From Streptomyces physcomitrii (GTDB lineage: Bacteria > Actinomycetota > Actinomycetes > Streptomycetales > Streptomycetaceae), in contig NZ_JAAWWP010000004.1 of assembly GCF_012273655.1 (NCBI RefSeq), positions 186,001 to 250,000 on the forward strand: DNA of 64,000 bases. Reading direction: 5' to 3'. Position 1 is the stretch's first letter; each line of letters starts with the position of its first letter. A model generated the notes under the pieces. That model was not told where the DNA came from, did not search any database, and worked only from the letters and a program-made list of their open reading frames with translations. A program made the translations under genes and the position numbers. Shown here piece by piece: positions 27,562-35,035 of the stretch.

Positions 27562-30069
27562 TCAGTGCGCGGCCCCGCTCTCCTCCTCGCCCGCCTGCAC
27601 CCGCAGCGCGCGGTGGAGGTCGTCGAGGCGGTCGGCCAGTTCGCGGCGGAGGGCGGGCAGCAGGTCGTCCGCGCGCAGGCACTGCTCGGCGAGTTCGGCG
27701 GTGCGGGGGTCGGTGCGGTGGCCGGGGAAGCCGTGGCGGCCCGCGGCGGAGGCGATGGCCGCGCCGCGGCGGGCGGCGAGGGCGGGTACCTCGGTGAAGT
27801 AGCGGGGGACGAAGTCGCGTACCAGATCGGCCTGTTCGGGCTGCCAGAAGCCCTGGGCGGTGGCGGTGAAGAGGTAGTTGGAGAGGGTGTCGTCCTCGAA
27901 CAGGGCCCGCCAGGCCTCCTGTTTGGCGACCGGGTCGGGCAGTGCGGCGCGGCAGCGGGCGGCGCCCTCCTGGCCGGTGGCGCTCGGGTCCTGGACGAGT
28001 TCGGCCTCGACGACGGCGTCGTCCACGGCGCCGAGGACGCACAGGCGGCCGAGGATGCGCCAGCGCAGTTCGGGGTCGAGTTCGGGGCCGCCGGGGACGC
28101 TGCCGGAGTCGTACCAGTCGCGGATCACATCGGGCTGGGTGGCGGAGTCGATGGCGTGCCGCACGGCGAGCAGGCGCAGCCCGGGGTGGTCGCCGGTCTC
28201 GGTGCGGCGCAGCAGGTCGCGGCAGAGTTCGCCGAGGGTGGCGAGGGCCGCGGGGCGGCGTTCGGCGGGCAGGTAGCGGTCGGCGACCAGGCGGCTGAAG
28301 GTGAGGACGCCGCTGACGACGGCGAGGTCGCGCTCGTGCGGGAGGTGGGTGCGGGCGGCGTCGAGGTAGGCGGCGGGCGGGAGTTCGCCGTCGCGGACGG
28401 CCTCGCGCAGCGCGTTCCACACCACGGCGCGGGTGAGCGGATCGGGCACTCCGGCCAGCGCGTCGAGGGCGGTGCGGGCGGAGGCCGGGTCGAAGCGGAT
28501 CTTGGCGTAGCCGTAGTCCTGGTCGTTGAGGACGAGGAGGGCGGGCGGGGCGCCGAGGTCGCGGGGGGCGCCGGGGATGTCGCTGTCGAAGCGTTCGCGG
28601 AGCACCAGGCGGCTGCCGTCGCCGGGGTCGCGGTCGTAGACGCCGACGGCGATGCGGTGCGGGCGGCTGCCCTCGCGGCTGACGGTGAGGGTGGTGCTGC
28701 GGGCGTCGACGGGGGTCAGTTCGGGGGTGAGGGTGTCGACGCCGGTGGTGCGCAGCCACTGGGCGGCCCAGCCGTGGATGTCGCGGTCGGTGTGGCCGGC
28801 GAGGGAGTCGAGGAAGTCGGCGAGCGAGGCGTTGGCGAACTTGTGCCGGGCGAAGTGGGTGTTGATCCCGGCGAGGAAGTCCTTCTCGCCCATCCAGTGG
28901 ACGAGTTGGCGCAGGGCGCTGGCGCCCTTGGCGTAGGAGATGCCGTCGAAGTTGAGCAGGGCGGCGGCGGTGTCGTCGACGGCCTCGGGGGCGACGGGGT
29001 GGGTGGAGGGGCGCTGGTCGGCGTCGTAGCCCCAGCCCTTGCGGGCGATGGCGAAGTCGGTCCAGGTGCCGGTGTGGCGGGTGGCCTCGCTGAGGACCTG
29101 GTAGCCCATGTACTCGGCGAAGGACTCGTTCAGCCAGATGTCGTCCCACCAGGTGAGGGTGACGAGGTCGCCGAACCACATATGGGCCATCTCGTGGGCG
29201 ATGACCATGCCGCGGGTCTGGCGTTCGGTGTCGGTGACGGCGGAGCGGTAGAGGAACTCGTCGCGGAAGGTGACGAGTCCGGGGTTCTCCATGGCGCCCG
29301 CGTTGAACTCGGGGACGAAGGCCTGGTCGTAGGAGTCGAAGGGGTAGGGCTCCTCGAACTTCTCGTGGTAGCGGTCGAAGCAGGCGCGGGTGATGTCGAG
29401 GAGTTCACCGGTGTCGGCGTCGAGGGCGGGGGCCAGGGAGCGGCGGCAGTGCAGTCCGAAGGGGATGCCGCGGTGCTCGGTGCGCACCGAGTACCAGGGG
29501 CCGGCGGCGACGGCGACGAGGTAGCAGGAGAGCGGCAGGGTGGGGGCGGCCTGCCAGCGGCCCTGTGCGTCGCGGGTGGTGAGGGTGTTGCCGAGGACGG
29601 TCCAGCTCTCGGGGGCGTTGACCCGCAGCTCGAAGACGGATTTCAGGTCGGGCTGGTCGAAGGCGGCGAAGACGCGCTGTACGTCGTCGAGGAAGAGCTG
29701 GCTGTAGACGTAGGTCTCGCCGTCGGCGGGGTCGGTGAAGCGGTGCAGTCCCTCGCCGGTGCGGGAGTAGCGCATCTCGGCGTCGACGGTGAGTTCGTGG
29801 GGGCCCGCGGTGAGGCTCAGCGGGAGGCGGTTGCCGTCGAGGGCGGCGGGGTCGAGGGGCTGTCCGTCGAGGGTGGCGGCGCGCAGGGTGACGGGCTTCA
29901 GCTCGACGAACGTGTCCGCGTCCGATTGTGCGGTGAAGCGGATGACGGTGCGGGAGTCGAAGGTCTCCTCGCCGCGGTCGAGGTCGAGGTCGACCGTGTA
30001 CCGGTGGACTTCGAGGAGTTGTGCTCGGGTCTGCGCTTCGTCGCGCGTCAGTACGGACATGGTGGCCAT
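27562..30069 (-). CDS. pepN: Aminopeptidase N
   Basis: 835 aa M1-family zinc aminopeptidase that removes N-terminal residues from peptides in the cytoplasm. ATG 30069 (MATMSVLTRDEAQTRAQLL) has an AGG at proper distance; ATG 30060 three codons later is the alternative. Key motifs are intact: the exopeptidase signature FNAGAMENPGLVTFRD, the zinc motif HEMAHMWFGD, and the second Glu in LNESFAEYMGY. The remainder is the helical ERAP1-like C-terminal domain. Length agrees with Streptomyces PepN proteins of about 850 aa. Upstream on the same strand lies the small response regulator gene, about 95 bp away. Confidence 0.96.
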   Translation of the reverse strand: MATMSVLTRDEAQTRAQLLEVHRYTVDLDLDRGEETFDSRTVIRFTAQSDADTFVELKPVTLRAATLDGQPLDPAALDGNRLPLSLTAGPHELTVDAEMRYSRTGEGLHRFTDPADGETYVYSQLFLDDVQRVFAAFDQPDLKSVFELRVNAPESWTVLGNTLTTRDAQGRWQAAPTLPLSCYLVAVAAGPWYSVRTEHRGIPFGLHCRRSLAPALDADTGELLDITRACFDRYHEKFEEPYPFDSYDQAFVPEFNAGAMENPGLVTFRDEFLYRSAVTDTERQTRGMVIAHEMAHMWFGDLVTLTWWDDIWLNESFAEYMGYQVLSEATRHTGTWTDFAIARKGWGYDADQRPSTHPVAPEAVDDTAAALLNFDGISYAKGASALRQLVHWMGEKDFLAGINTHFARHKFANASLADFLDSLAGHTDRDIHGWAAQWLRTTGVDTLTPELTPVDARSTTLTVSREGSRPHRIAVGVYDRDPGDGSRLVLRERFDSDIPGAPRDLGAPPALLVLNDQDYGYAKIRFDPASARTALDALAGVPDPLTRAVVWNALREAVRDGELPPAAYLDAARTHLPHERDLAVVSGVLTFSRLVADRYLPAERRPAALATLGELCRDLLRRTETGDHPGLRLLAVRHAIDSATQPDVIRDWYDSGSVPGGPELDPELRWRILGRLCVLGAVDDAVVEAELVQDPSATGQEGAARCRAALPDPVAKQEAWRALFEDDTLSNYLFTATAQGFWQPEQADLVRDFVPRYFTEVPALAARRGAAIASAAGRHGFPGHRTDPRTAELAEQCLRADDLLPALRRELADRLDDLHRALRVQAGEEESGAAH

Positions 30070-30163
30070 GCTGCCTGATGGTCCCGGCGGGGGAACAGGG
30101 GGTTTCACCCGGCGTGCGCGGCGGTGAAGGGACGGGGCCGGGCCGCGGCGGCGGCGCGCGGGG

Positions 30164-30730
30164 TCAGACGCCGCCAAGGGCTTCGGATCCGGCGGCCCGG
30201 CCCGGCCGGGCGGGTGACTCGCGCTGGACGGGGACGCGGGTGTCGGGCCCGGTGGCGGGTTGACCGCGGCGGCGGCGCGGCGGGGCGGTGGGCCGGGTCT
30301 CGGGATCGGCGCGCAGTTCGCGCAGTTCCGCTTCGAGGGCACGGGTGCGCTGGTGGGCCTCGTAGAGGTAGCGGACCTTGGTGCGCAGGGCGAGCGGGTC
30401 GATCGGCTTGAGGACGAGGTCGGCGACGCCGAGTTCGTAGGCGTCGGCGGTGAGCGCGGCGTCGGCGCCGAATCCGGTGAGCAGCAGGACGGGGATGTGC
30501 TGGGTCTGCTCCAGGCGCCGCAGGTAGCGGACCACGTCGACTCCGCTGACGCCGGGCATGCGGACGTCGAGGACGAGGAGGCCGATGCTGCCGCGCAGGA
30601 CGTCCTTGAGGGCGGCGTCGCCGCTGGTGGCGCTCCGCACCGGATAGCCGAGCGGGGCGAGGGCGCATTCGAGCGCGTACAGCGTGTCCTCGTGGTCGTC
30701 GACGATCAGGATGCTCGCTTGTGTCGGCAA
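30164..30730 (-). CDS. Single-domain response regulator with coiled-coil tail
   Basis: 188 aa from TTG 30730, which has GAGGGGAC at good spacing; a GTG at 30793 in the same frame has no ribosome site. Receiver domain (about 6-120): ILIVDDHEDTLYALECAL, phospho-acceptor Asp in LLVLDVRMPGVSGVDVV, VLLLTGFGADAA, and Lys in DLVLKPIDPLALRTKV. After it a heptad-like helix RALEAELRELRADPE, typical of receiver domains that precede a PAS/kinase or output domain, then only 55 basic, Pro-rich residues. No DNA-binding or enzymatic output domain is present and no kinase lies nearby, so it may pass signals by protein contact. Could be a truncated hybrid regulator. Confidence 0.8.
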   Translation of the reverse strand: MPTQASILIVDDHEDTLYALECALAPLGYPVRSATSGDAALKDVLRGSIGLLVLDVRMPGVSGVDVVRYLRRLEQTQHIPVLLLTGFGADAALTADAYELGVADLVLKPIDPLALRTKVRYLYEAHQRTRALEAELRELRADPETRPTAPPRRRRGQPATGPDTRVPVQRESPARPGRAAGSEALGGV

Positions 30731-31077
30731 GGCCCGCGTCCCCTCGCTTGGGTGTCCGGCGCCCGGCCGGACGGACGGTGAGTGGGAGAGCACTCAGCGT
30801 AGGATGCCCTATTTCCCGGCGTACGCCGAGGGGGTACGGAGGTGAAGGTGCGCGGCCCGGCGCGACGCGCGCCGCGTGCGCCCCTTCTCAACGGGGCCTG
30901 GATGGCGGGCGGTTGGCGCCCCGACCTGCGGGCGAGGGCCTGAGCGGGGACCTCGGGGCGGGCCCGCGCGCGGGGCGCACGCCGGGTCCGGGCTCCCCCG
31001 GATCCCGGCCCGGTCCGGGTCCTGAACCCAGGGGACCGGGGGCCGGGTGCGCCGAGGGACCGGAGGCGCGGGTCCGG

Positions 31078-31485
31078 TCAGTCCGCGGTGGCGGCCGTAC
31101 GGGAGGCCCCGTTGCCGCGGGCGGGCTCCGCCGACTCGGCGTCCGCGATCTGCTCGTGGTGGCGGATGACCTCGGCGACGATGAAGCCGAGGAGCTTCTC
31201 GGCGAAGGAGGGATCGAGCTTCGCGGTCTCGGCGAGCTGGCGCAGGCGCTCGATCTGGCGGGCCTCGCGGGCCGGGTCGGCGGGCGGCAGCCGGTGCAGG
31301 GCCTTGAGGCGACCGACCTGCTGGGTGCATTTGAAGCGCTCGGCCAGTATGTGGACGACCGCCGCGTCGATGTTGTCGATGCTGTCGCGCAGCCGGGTCA
31401 GCTCGGCGCGCACCGAGGCGTCGGCCTCGGCCACCGTGTCGAGGGCCCCGGCGCTTTCGGCCTGCTGCGGGTCACGGGAGGTCAT
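31078..31485 (-). CDS. aroQ: Chorismate mutase, AroQ class
   Basis: 135 aa, monofunctional AroQ-type chorismate mutase that converts chorismate to prephenate on the way to phenylalanine and tyrosine. ATG 31485 begins MTSRDPQQAESAG; the ribosome site is weak. The helical fold residues are visible: ELTRLRDSIDNIDAAVVHIL, AERFKCTQQVGRLKA (active-site Arg and Lys), DPAREARQIERLRQLAE and KLLGFIVAEVIRHHEQ (active-site Gln). No signal peptide, so the cytoplasmic form, like M. tuberculosis Rv0948c. It begins 11 bp after the stop of the AraC-type regulator gene on the same strand, so the two may be cotranscribed even though their functions seem unrelated. Confidence 0.92.
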   Translation of the reverse strand: MTSRDPQQAESAGALDTVAEADASVRAELTRLRDSIDNIDAAVVHILAERFKCTQQVGRLKALHRLPPADPAREARQIERLRQLAETAKLDPSFAEKLLGFIVAEVIRHHEQIADAESAEPARGNGASRTAATAD

Positions 31486-31496
31486 GGCCCGACACC

Positions 31497-32408
31497 CTAC
31501 GTCGCCCCGGGCGCGGCGTCCGGGGCGTCCGGCTGCTGGACCAGCGGCGGATCGTCCGGGTCGGGAACGGCGTTGCTCCAGCCGCCGGGGACGCTGCGGC
31601 CCTGCTGGGCGCGGAAGCGGACCGGGGCCATGCCGACGCGGCGGGTGAAGAGCCGGGAGAAGTAGGCGGGGTCGTCGTAGCCGACGCGGCGGGCGACCGC
31701 GGCGACCGGCAGATCGGTGACGGCGAGGAGTTCCTTGGCGCGGCCGAGGCGGATGCCGAGCAGGTAGTCCTTGGGGCTGCACCCGGCGCCGCGCCGTACC
31801 GCGGTGCGTAGCTCGGCGGGGGTCATGCCGTGCCGGGCGGCGTGCTCGGCGACCGACAGCGGCTGGAAGGCGTCCGCGGCGAGGGCGGCGAGCACCGGGT
31901 CCCCGTCCGGGCCGAGGTCGGCGCGGGCCCGGCGCAGCGCGACCAGGAGTTCGTGCACGGCGGCCGCGGTCTCCACCTCCAGGAGCGGGTTGTCGCGGCG
32001 GGCGGCCCGGGTCATCCGGCCGACGACGGCGCGGGCGGCGGCCGGGTCGGAGAGGGGGACCACGGGCCGCTCGGGCTCGATGTAGCCGAGTTCGGTGTAC
32101 GTGGCGGTGGCGGGCCCGGTGAAGTCGACGAAGCACTCGTCCCAGCCGGTGCCGGAGTCCGGGGCGTAGTGGTGGCGGACGCCGGGGGTGAGCCAGAGCA
32201 GGGCGGGGGCCCGGACCGGGACGCGGCGGCCGTCGGCGCCCGCGAACCAGCCGCGGCCGGAGCTGAGGACGACGGCGACATGGTGGTCGAGGGTGCGCGG
32301 GCCCACCGTGGGCAGGGTGCCGTGCTGGAGGCCGACGCCGAGGCAGACGAGCCCGAGCCGGTAGTGGGCCGGGCTCGGAGTGAAATACCGCATCCAGGTG
32401 TGGTACAT
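31497..32408 (-). CDS. AraC-family transcriptional regulator
   Basis: 303 aa. ATG 32408 (MYHTWMRYFTPSPAHY) follows an excellent GAGGGAGGAAA site. N-terminal cupin-like sensing domain (about 1-165): LDHHVAVVLSSGRGWFAGAD, VPVRAPALLWLTPGVRHHYA, DSGTGWDECFVDFTGPA. C-terminal double helix-turn-helix (about 195-285): SVAEHAARHGMTPAELRTAV and LPVAAVARRVGYDDPAYFSRLF followed by RVGMAPVRFRAQQG. Divergent from the GH35 beta-galactosidase gene across 289 bp, so control of that gene by a sugar ligand is the obvious guess. The spacer holds no other gene; a TTTGTCCATGGAC segment near 32630 includes a small dyad (GTCCATGGAC) that could be part of an operator. Confidence 0.92.
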   Translation of the reverse strand: MYHTWMRYFTPSPAHYRLGLVCLGVGLQHGTLPTVGPRTLDHHVAVVLSSGRGWFAGADGRRVPVRAPALLWLTPGVRHHYAPDSGTGWDECFVDFTGPATATYTELGYIEPERPVVPLSDPAAARAVVGRMTRAARRDNPLLEVETAAAVHELLVALRRARADLGPDGDPVLAALAADAFQPLSVAEHAARHGMTPAELRTAVRRGAGCSPKDYLLGIRLGRAKELLAVTDLPVAAVARRVGYDDPAYFSRLFTRRVGMAPVRFRAQQGRSVPGGWSNAVPDPDDPPLVQQPDAPDAAPGAT

Positions 32409-32697
32409 CCCGTTTCCTCCCTCTTCGGTGCGCGGCTCGCCGGGTCCATTCTCGCGTGGTGCCCGCTCCGGTGGATGGCCGGATTCCGCCGGGGGTTCGC
32501 CCGCACGGGCGGCGAACCGGGCCCGGGACCGGAGAACGGGCGCGGAAGCGGGCGGAAGGGCGGGCACCGGCCCGGGTGTCCGCGCGCCTCGCCACGGCCC
32601 CTCCGCGGAATCCATGTCCCGCCGATCTTTGTCCATGGACCGGGTCGCCGCCAGGGGTGAGGGTGTCCGGTGCGGGACTGCGAGCGAAAGGCGCCAG

Positions 32698-34464
32698 ATG
32701 CACGAGTTCAGGGTGGGCGAGGACGACTTCGAGCTGGACGGCCGCCCGCTGCGGCTGCTCTCCGGCGCCCTCCACTACTTCCGGGTCCACGAGAGCCAGT
32801 GGGGGCACCGCCTCGCGATGCTGCGGGCCATGGGCCTCAACTGCGTCGAGACCTATGTGCCGTGGAACCTGCACGAGCCGCGCCCGGGCGAGTACCGCGA
32901 CCTGGACGCGCTCGGCCGCTTCCTGGACGCCGCCCACGAGGCGGGCCTGTGGGCGATCGTGCGCCCCGGCCCGTACATCTGCGCCGAGTGGGAGAACGGC
33001 GGGCTGCCGCACTGGATCACCGGCCCGCTCGGCCCGCGCGCCCGCACCCGGGACGCCGTCTACGGGGCGGCGGTGGCCCGCTGGTTCGCCGCGCTGCTCC
33101 CCCAGGTCGTCGCCCGGCAGGTGGACCGCGGCGGCCCGGTCCTGATGGTCCAGGTCGAGAACGAGTACGGCTCCTACGGCTCGGACGCCCGCTACCTGGC
33201 GCAGCTGCGGGACCTGCTCCTGGACCTCGGGGTGAGCGTGCCGCTGTTCACCTCCGACGGCCCCGAGGACCACATGCTCACCGGGGGCGGCGTCCCCGGG
33301 GTGCTGGCCACCGCGAACTTCGGCTCCGGGGCGCGGGCCGCCTTCGCGACCCTGCGCGGGCACCGGCCGAAGGGCCCGCTGATGTGCATGGAGTTCTGGT
33401 GCGGCTGGTTCGACCACTGGGGCGCCGGACATGCCGTACGCGAACCCGGGGACGCGGCGGAGGCGCTGCGGGAGATCCTGGAGTGCGGCGCCTCGGTGAA
33501 CCTGTACATGGCGCACGGCGGCACCAGCTTCGGCGGCTGGGCCGGCGCCAACCGGGCGGGCGAGCTGCACGACGGCCGCCTGCTCCCGGACGTCACCTCC
33601 TACGACTACGACGCGCCGATCGACGAGTACGGCCGCCCCACCCCGAAGTTCTTCGCCTTCCGCGAGGTGCTCGCCGCGTACGCCGAGGAGCCGCCGCCCG
33701 GGCTGCCCCCGGCTCCCCCGTCCCTCGGCGCCCCGGTCTTCGCCCCGGTCCGGGACCGGGTGCCGCTCGCCGAGGTGCTTGCCGCGCTCGGCGGCCCCGA
33801 GACCGAGGGCCCGCTCCCGCCGAGCTTCGAGGAGCTGGACGTGGACCGCGGTCTGGTCCGCTACACGGTACGGGTGCCGGGTCCGCGGCAGCCGTACCCG
33901 CTGAGCGCGCCCGGGCTGCGGGACCGCGCGGTGGTGTACGTGGACGGGCGGCGCGCCGGGGTGCTGACCGAGGAGCAGCCGGTGCTGCCGGAGCCGGTCG
34001 CGGGCCCCGCCGAGGTGGAGCTGTGGACCGAGTCGCTCGGCCGGGTCGGCTACGGCCCGCGCACCGGCGAGCCCAAGGGCGCCACCGGCGGCCTGCGGCA
34101 CGAGCGCCAGTTCCTGCACGGGGTGCGGGCCCGCGGGCTGCGCCTGGACGCCTTCGACGCCGCCGAGCGGGTGCGCGCCCTGCCCTTCACGGCGGCCCCC
34201 GGGGACGGCGCCGCGGGCCTGTACCGGGCGAGCGCCGAGATCCGCGGCGCGGGCGACGCGCGCCTGCGGCTGCCCGGCTGGACCCGCGGCTTCGTCTGGG
34301 TCAACGGCTTCTGCCTGGGCCGCTACTGGTCCCTCGGCCCGCAGGACTCCCTGTACGTACCCGGCCCGGTGCTGCGCGAGGGCGCCTGCGAGGTCTGGGT
34401 CCTGGAACTGGAGGAGGCGGGCACGGCAGTGGAGTTGAGCGGGGTGAGCGGCCCCGGGAGTTGA
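32698..34464 (+). CDS. Glycoside hydrolase family 35 beta-galactosidase
   Basis: 588 aa, no signal peptide, so likely cytoplasmic and acting on imported galactosides. ATG 32698 follows GAAAGGCG. The TIM-barrel motifs of GH35 are clear: FRVHESQWGHRLAMLRAMGL, ETYVPWNLHEPRPGEY, RPGPYICAEWENGGLPHWI, the acid/base Glu in MVQVENEYGSYG, the nucleophile Glu in MCMEFWCGWFDHWG and NLYMAHGGTSFGGWAGAN. The C-terminal beta domains end with PGWTRGFVWVNGFCLGRYW, the usual GH35 jelly roll. Its regulator is probably the divergent AraC protein. The convergent neighbour is a secreted GH101 enzyme that releases a galactosyl disaccharide, which suggests a shared substrate. Confidence 0.93.
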   Translation: MHEFRVGEDDFELDGRPLRLLSGALHYFRVHESQWGHRLAMLRAMGLNCVETYVPWNLHEPRPGEYRDLDALGRFLDAAHEAGLWAIVRPGPYICAEWENGGLPHWITGPLGPRARTRDAVYGAAVARWFAALLPQVVARQVDRGGPVLMVQVENEYGSYGSDARYLAQLRDLLLDLGVSVPLFTSDGPEDHMLTGGGVPGVLATANFGSGARAAFATLRGHRPKGPLMCMEFWCGWFDHWGAGHAVREPGDAAEALREILECGASVNLYMAHGGTSFGGWAGANRAGELHDGRLLPDVTSYDYDAPIDEYGRPTPKFFAFREVLAAYAEEPPPGLPPAPPSLGAPVFAPVRDRVPLAEVLAALGGPETEGPLPPSFEELDVDRGLVRYTVRVPGPRQPYPLSAPGLRDRAVVYVDGRRAGVLTEEQPVLPEPVAGPAEVELWTESLGRVGYGPRTGEPKGATGGLRHERQFLHGVRARGLRLDAFDAAERVRALPFTAAPGDGAAGLYRASAEIRGAGDARLRLPGWTRGFVWVNGFCLGRYWSLGPQDSLYVPGPVLREGACEVWVLELEEAGTAVELSGVSGPGS

Positions 34465-34465
34465 C

Positions 34466-34513
34466 CGGGGTCCTCGACACGACGAGCAACGGGGTCCTCG
34501 ACACGGCGAGTTG
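34466..34513. repeat. 24-bp tandem duplication
   Basis: Two copies (34466-34489, 34490-34513) sharing CGGGGTCCTCGACACG, starting 2 bp after the GH35 stop codon. Confidence 0.8.
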
Positions 34514-34549
34514 GGCGGCGAAGCCGGATCGGCGCGTGGGCATCGGCAC

Positions 34550-34666
34550 GTGAACAGGGGCGCCCGCTCGGCGAGTTGAGGAGGGCACGTGAACAGGGCC
34601 GCCCGCTCGGCGAGTTGAGGAAGGCGCGTGAACAGGGCCGCCCGGTCGGCGAGTTGAGGAGGGCGC
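34550..34666. repeat. 39-bp tandem array, three copies
   Basis: Units begin at 34550, 34589 and 34628, each starting GTGAACAGGG and containing CTCGGCGAGTTGAGGA or a close variant; a fourth, degenerate unit begins at 34680. Copies differ at only a few positions. Each contains the small dyad CTCGGCGAG. Noncoding minisatellite of unknown role. Confidence 0.88.
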
Positions 34667-34774
34667 GGGGCCCGGGAAGGTGAACGGGGCTGCCGGCAGG
34701 GCGAGTTGGTCGGGCCGCGGGCCGCTCCGCTCACCCGCGGGCCACGCCCGGAGCGCGGTCCCGCTCCACGCACG

Positions 34775-34805
34775 GGGCCCGGTTCCGACGTACGGAACCG
34801 GGCCC
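34775..34805. terminator. Perfect 13-bp hairpin
   Basis: GGGCCCGGTTCCG (34775-34787) and CGGAACCGGGCCC (34793-34805) with a 5-nt loop ACGTA. Very stable; located between convergent genes, downstream of GH35. Likely terminator. Confidence 0.75.
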
Positions 34806-34894
34806 TGCCGTGCCCTGTGCGGACCGCCCGCGCCGGGTGGTCGGGCCCGGCGCGAGCGGTTTCCCCCGGCGCCCCGGTGGGGCGCCCGATCGGG

Positions 34895-34927
34895 GGACCG
34901 GCCGGGGCGCGGGGCCCCGGCCGGTCC
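34895..34927. terminator. Perfect 14-bp hairpin
   Basis: GGACCGGCCGGGGC (34895-34908) and GCCCCGGCCGGTCC (34914-34927) with a 5-nt loop. Second stable hairpin in the convergent region. Confidence 0.7.
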
Positions 34928-34994
34928 GGGGGCTGAGAGTGCCCGAGGAGGTGGGCGCTCTCCGCGGGGGGACCGCCGCCGCGGTCCCTCGCGC

Positions 34995-35024
34995 GGGGCG
35001 GGCGGTTGCGGGTCCGCCCGCCCC
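34995..35024 (-). terminator. Hairpin directly after the GH101 gene
   Basis: 11-bp perfect arms GGGGCGGGCGG (34995-35005) and CCGCCCGCCCC (35014-35024) with an 8-nt loop, starting 11 bp beyond the GH101 stop codon. Best terminator candidate for that gene. Confidence 0.75.
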
Positions 35025-35035
35025 CTGCCGAAGGG

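Larger units (their letters stand above)
34465..35035. other. Repeat- and hairpin-rich region between convergent GH35 and GH101 genes
   Basis: 571 bp with no gene. It opens with two tandem arrays (24-bp and 39-bp units), then carries three strong hairpins at 34775-34805, 34895-34927 and 34995-35024. Together they insulate the two convergent transcription units. Confidence 0.6.
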
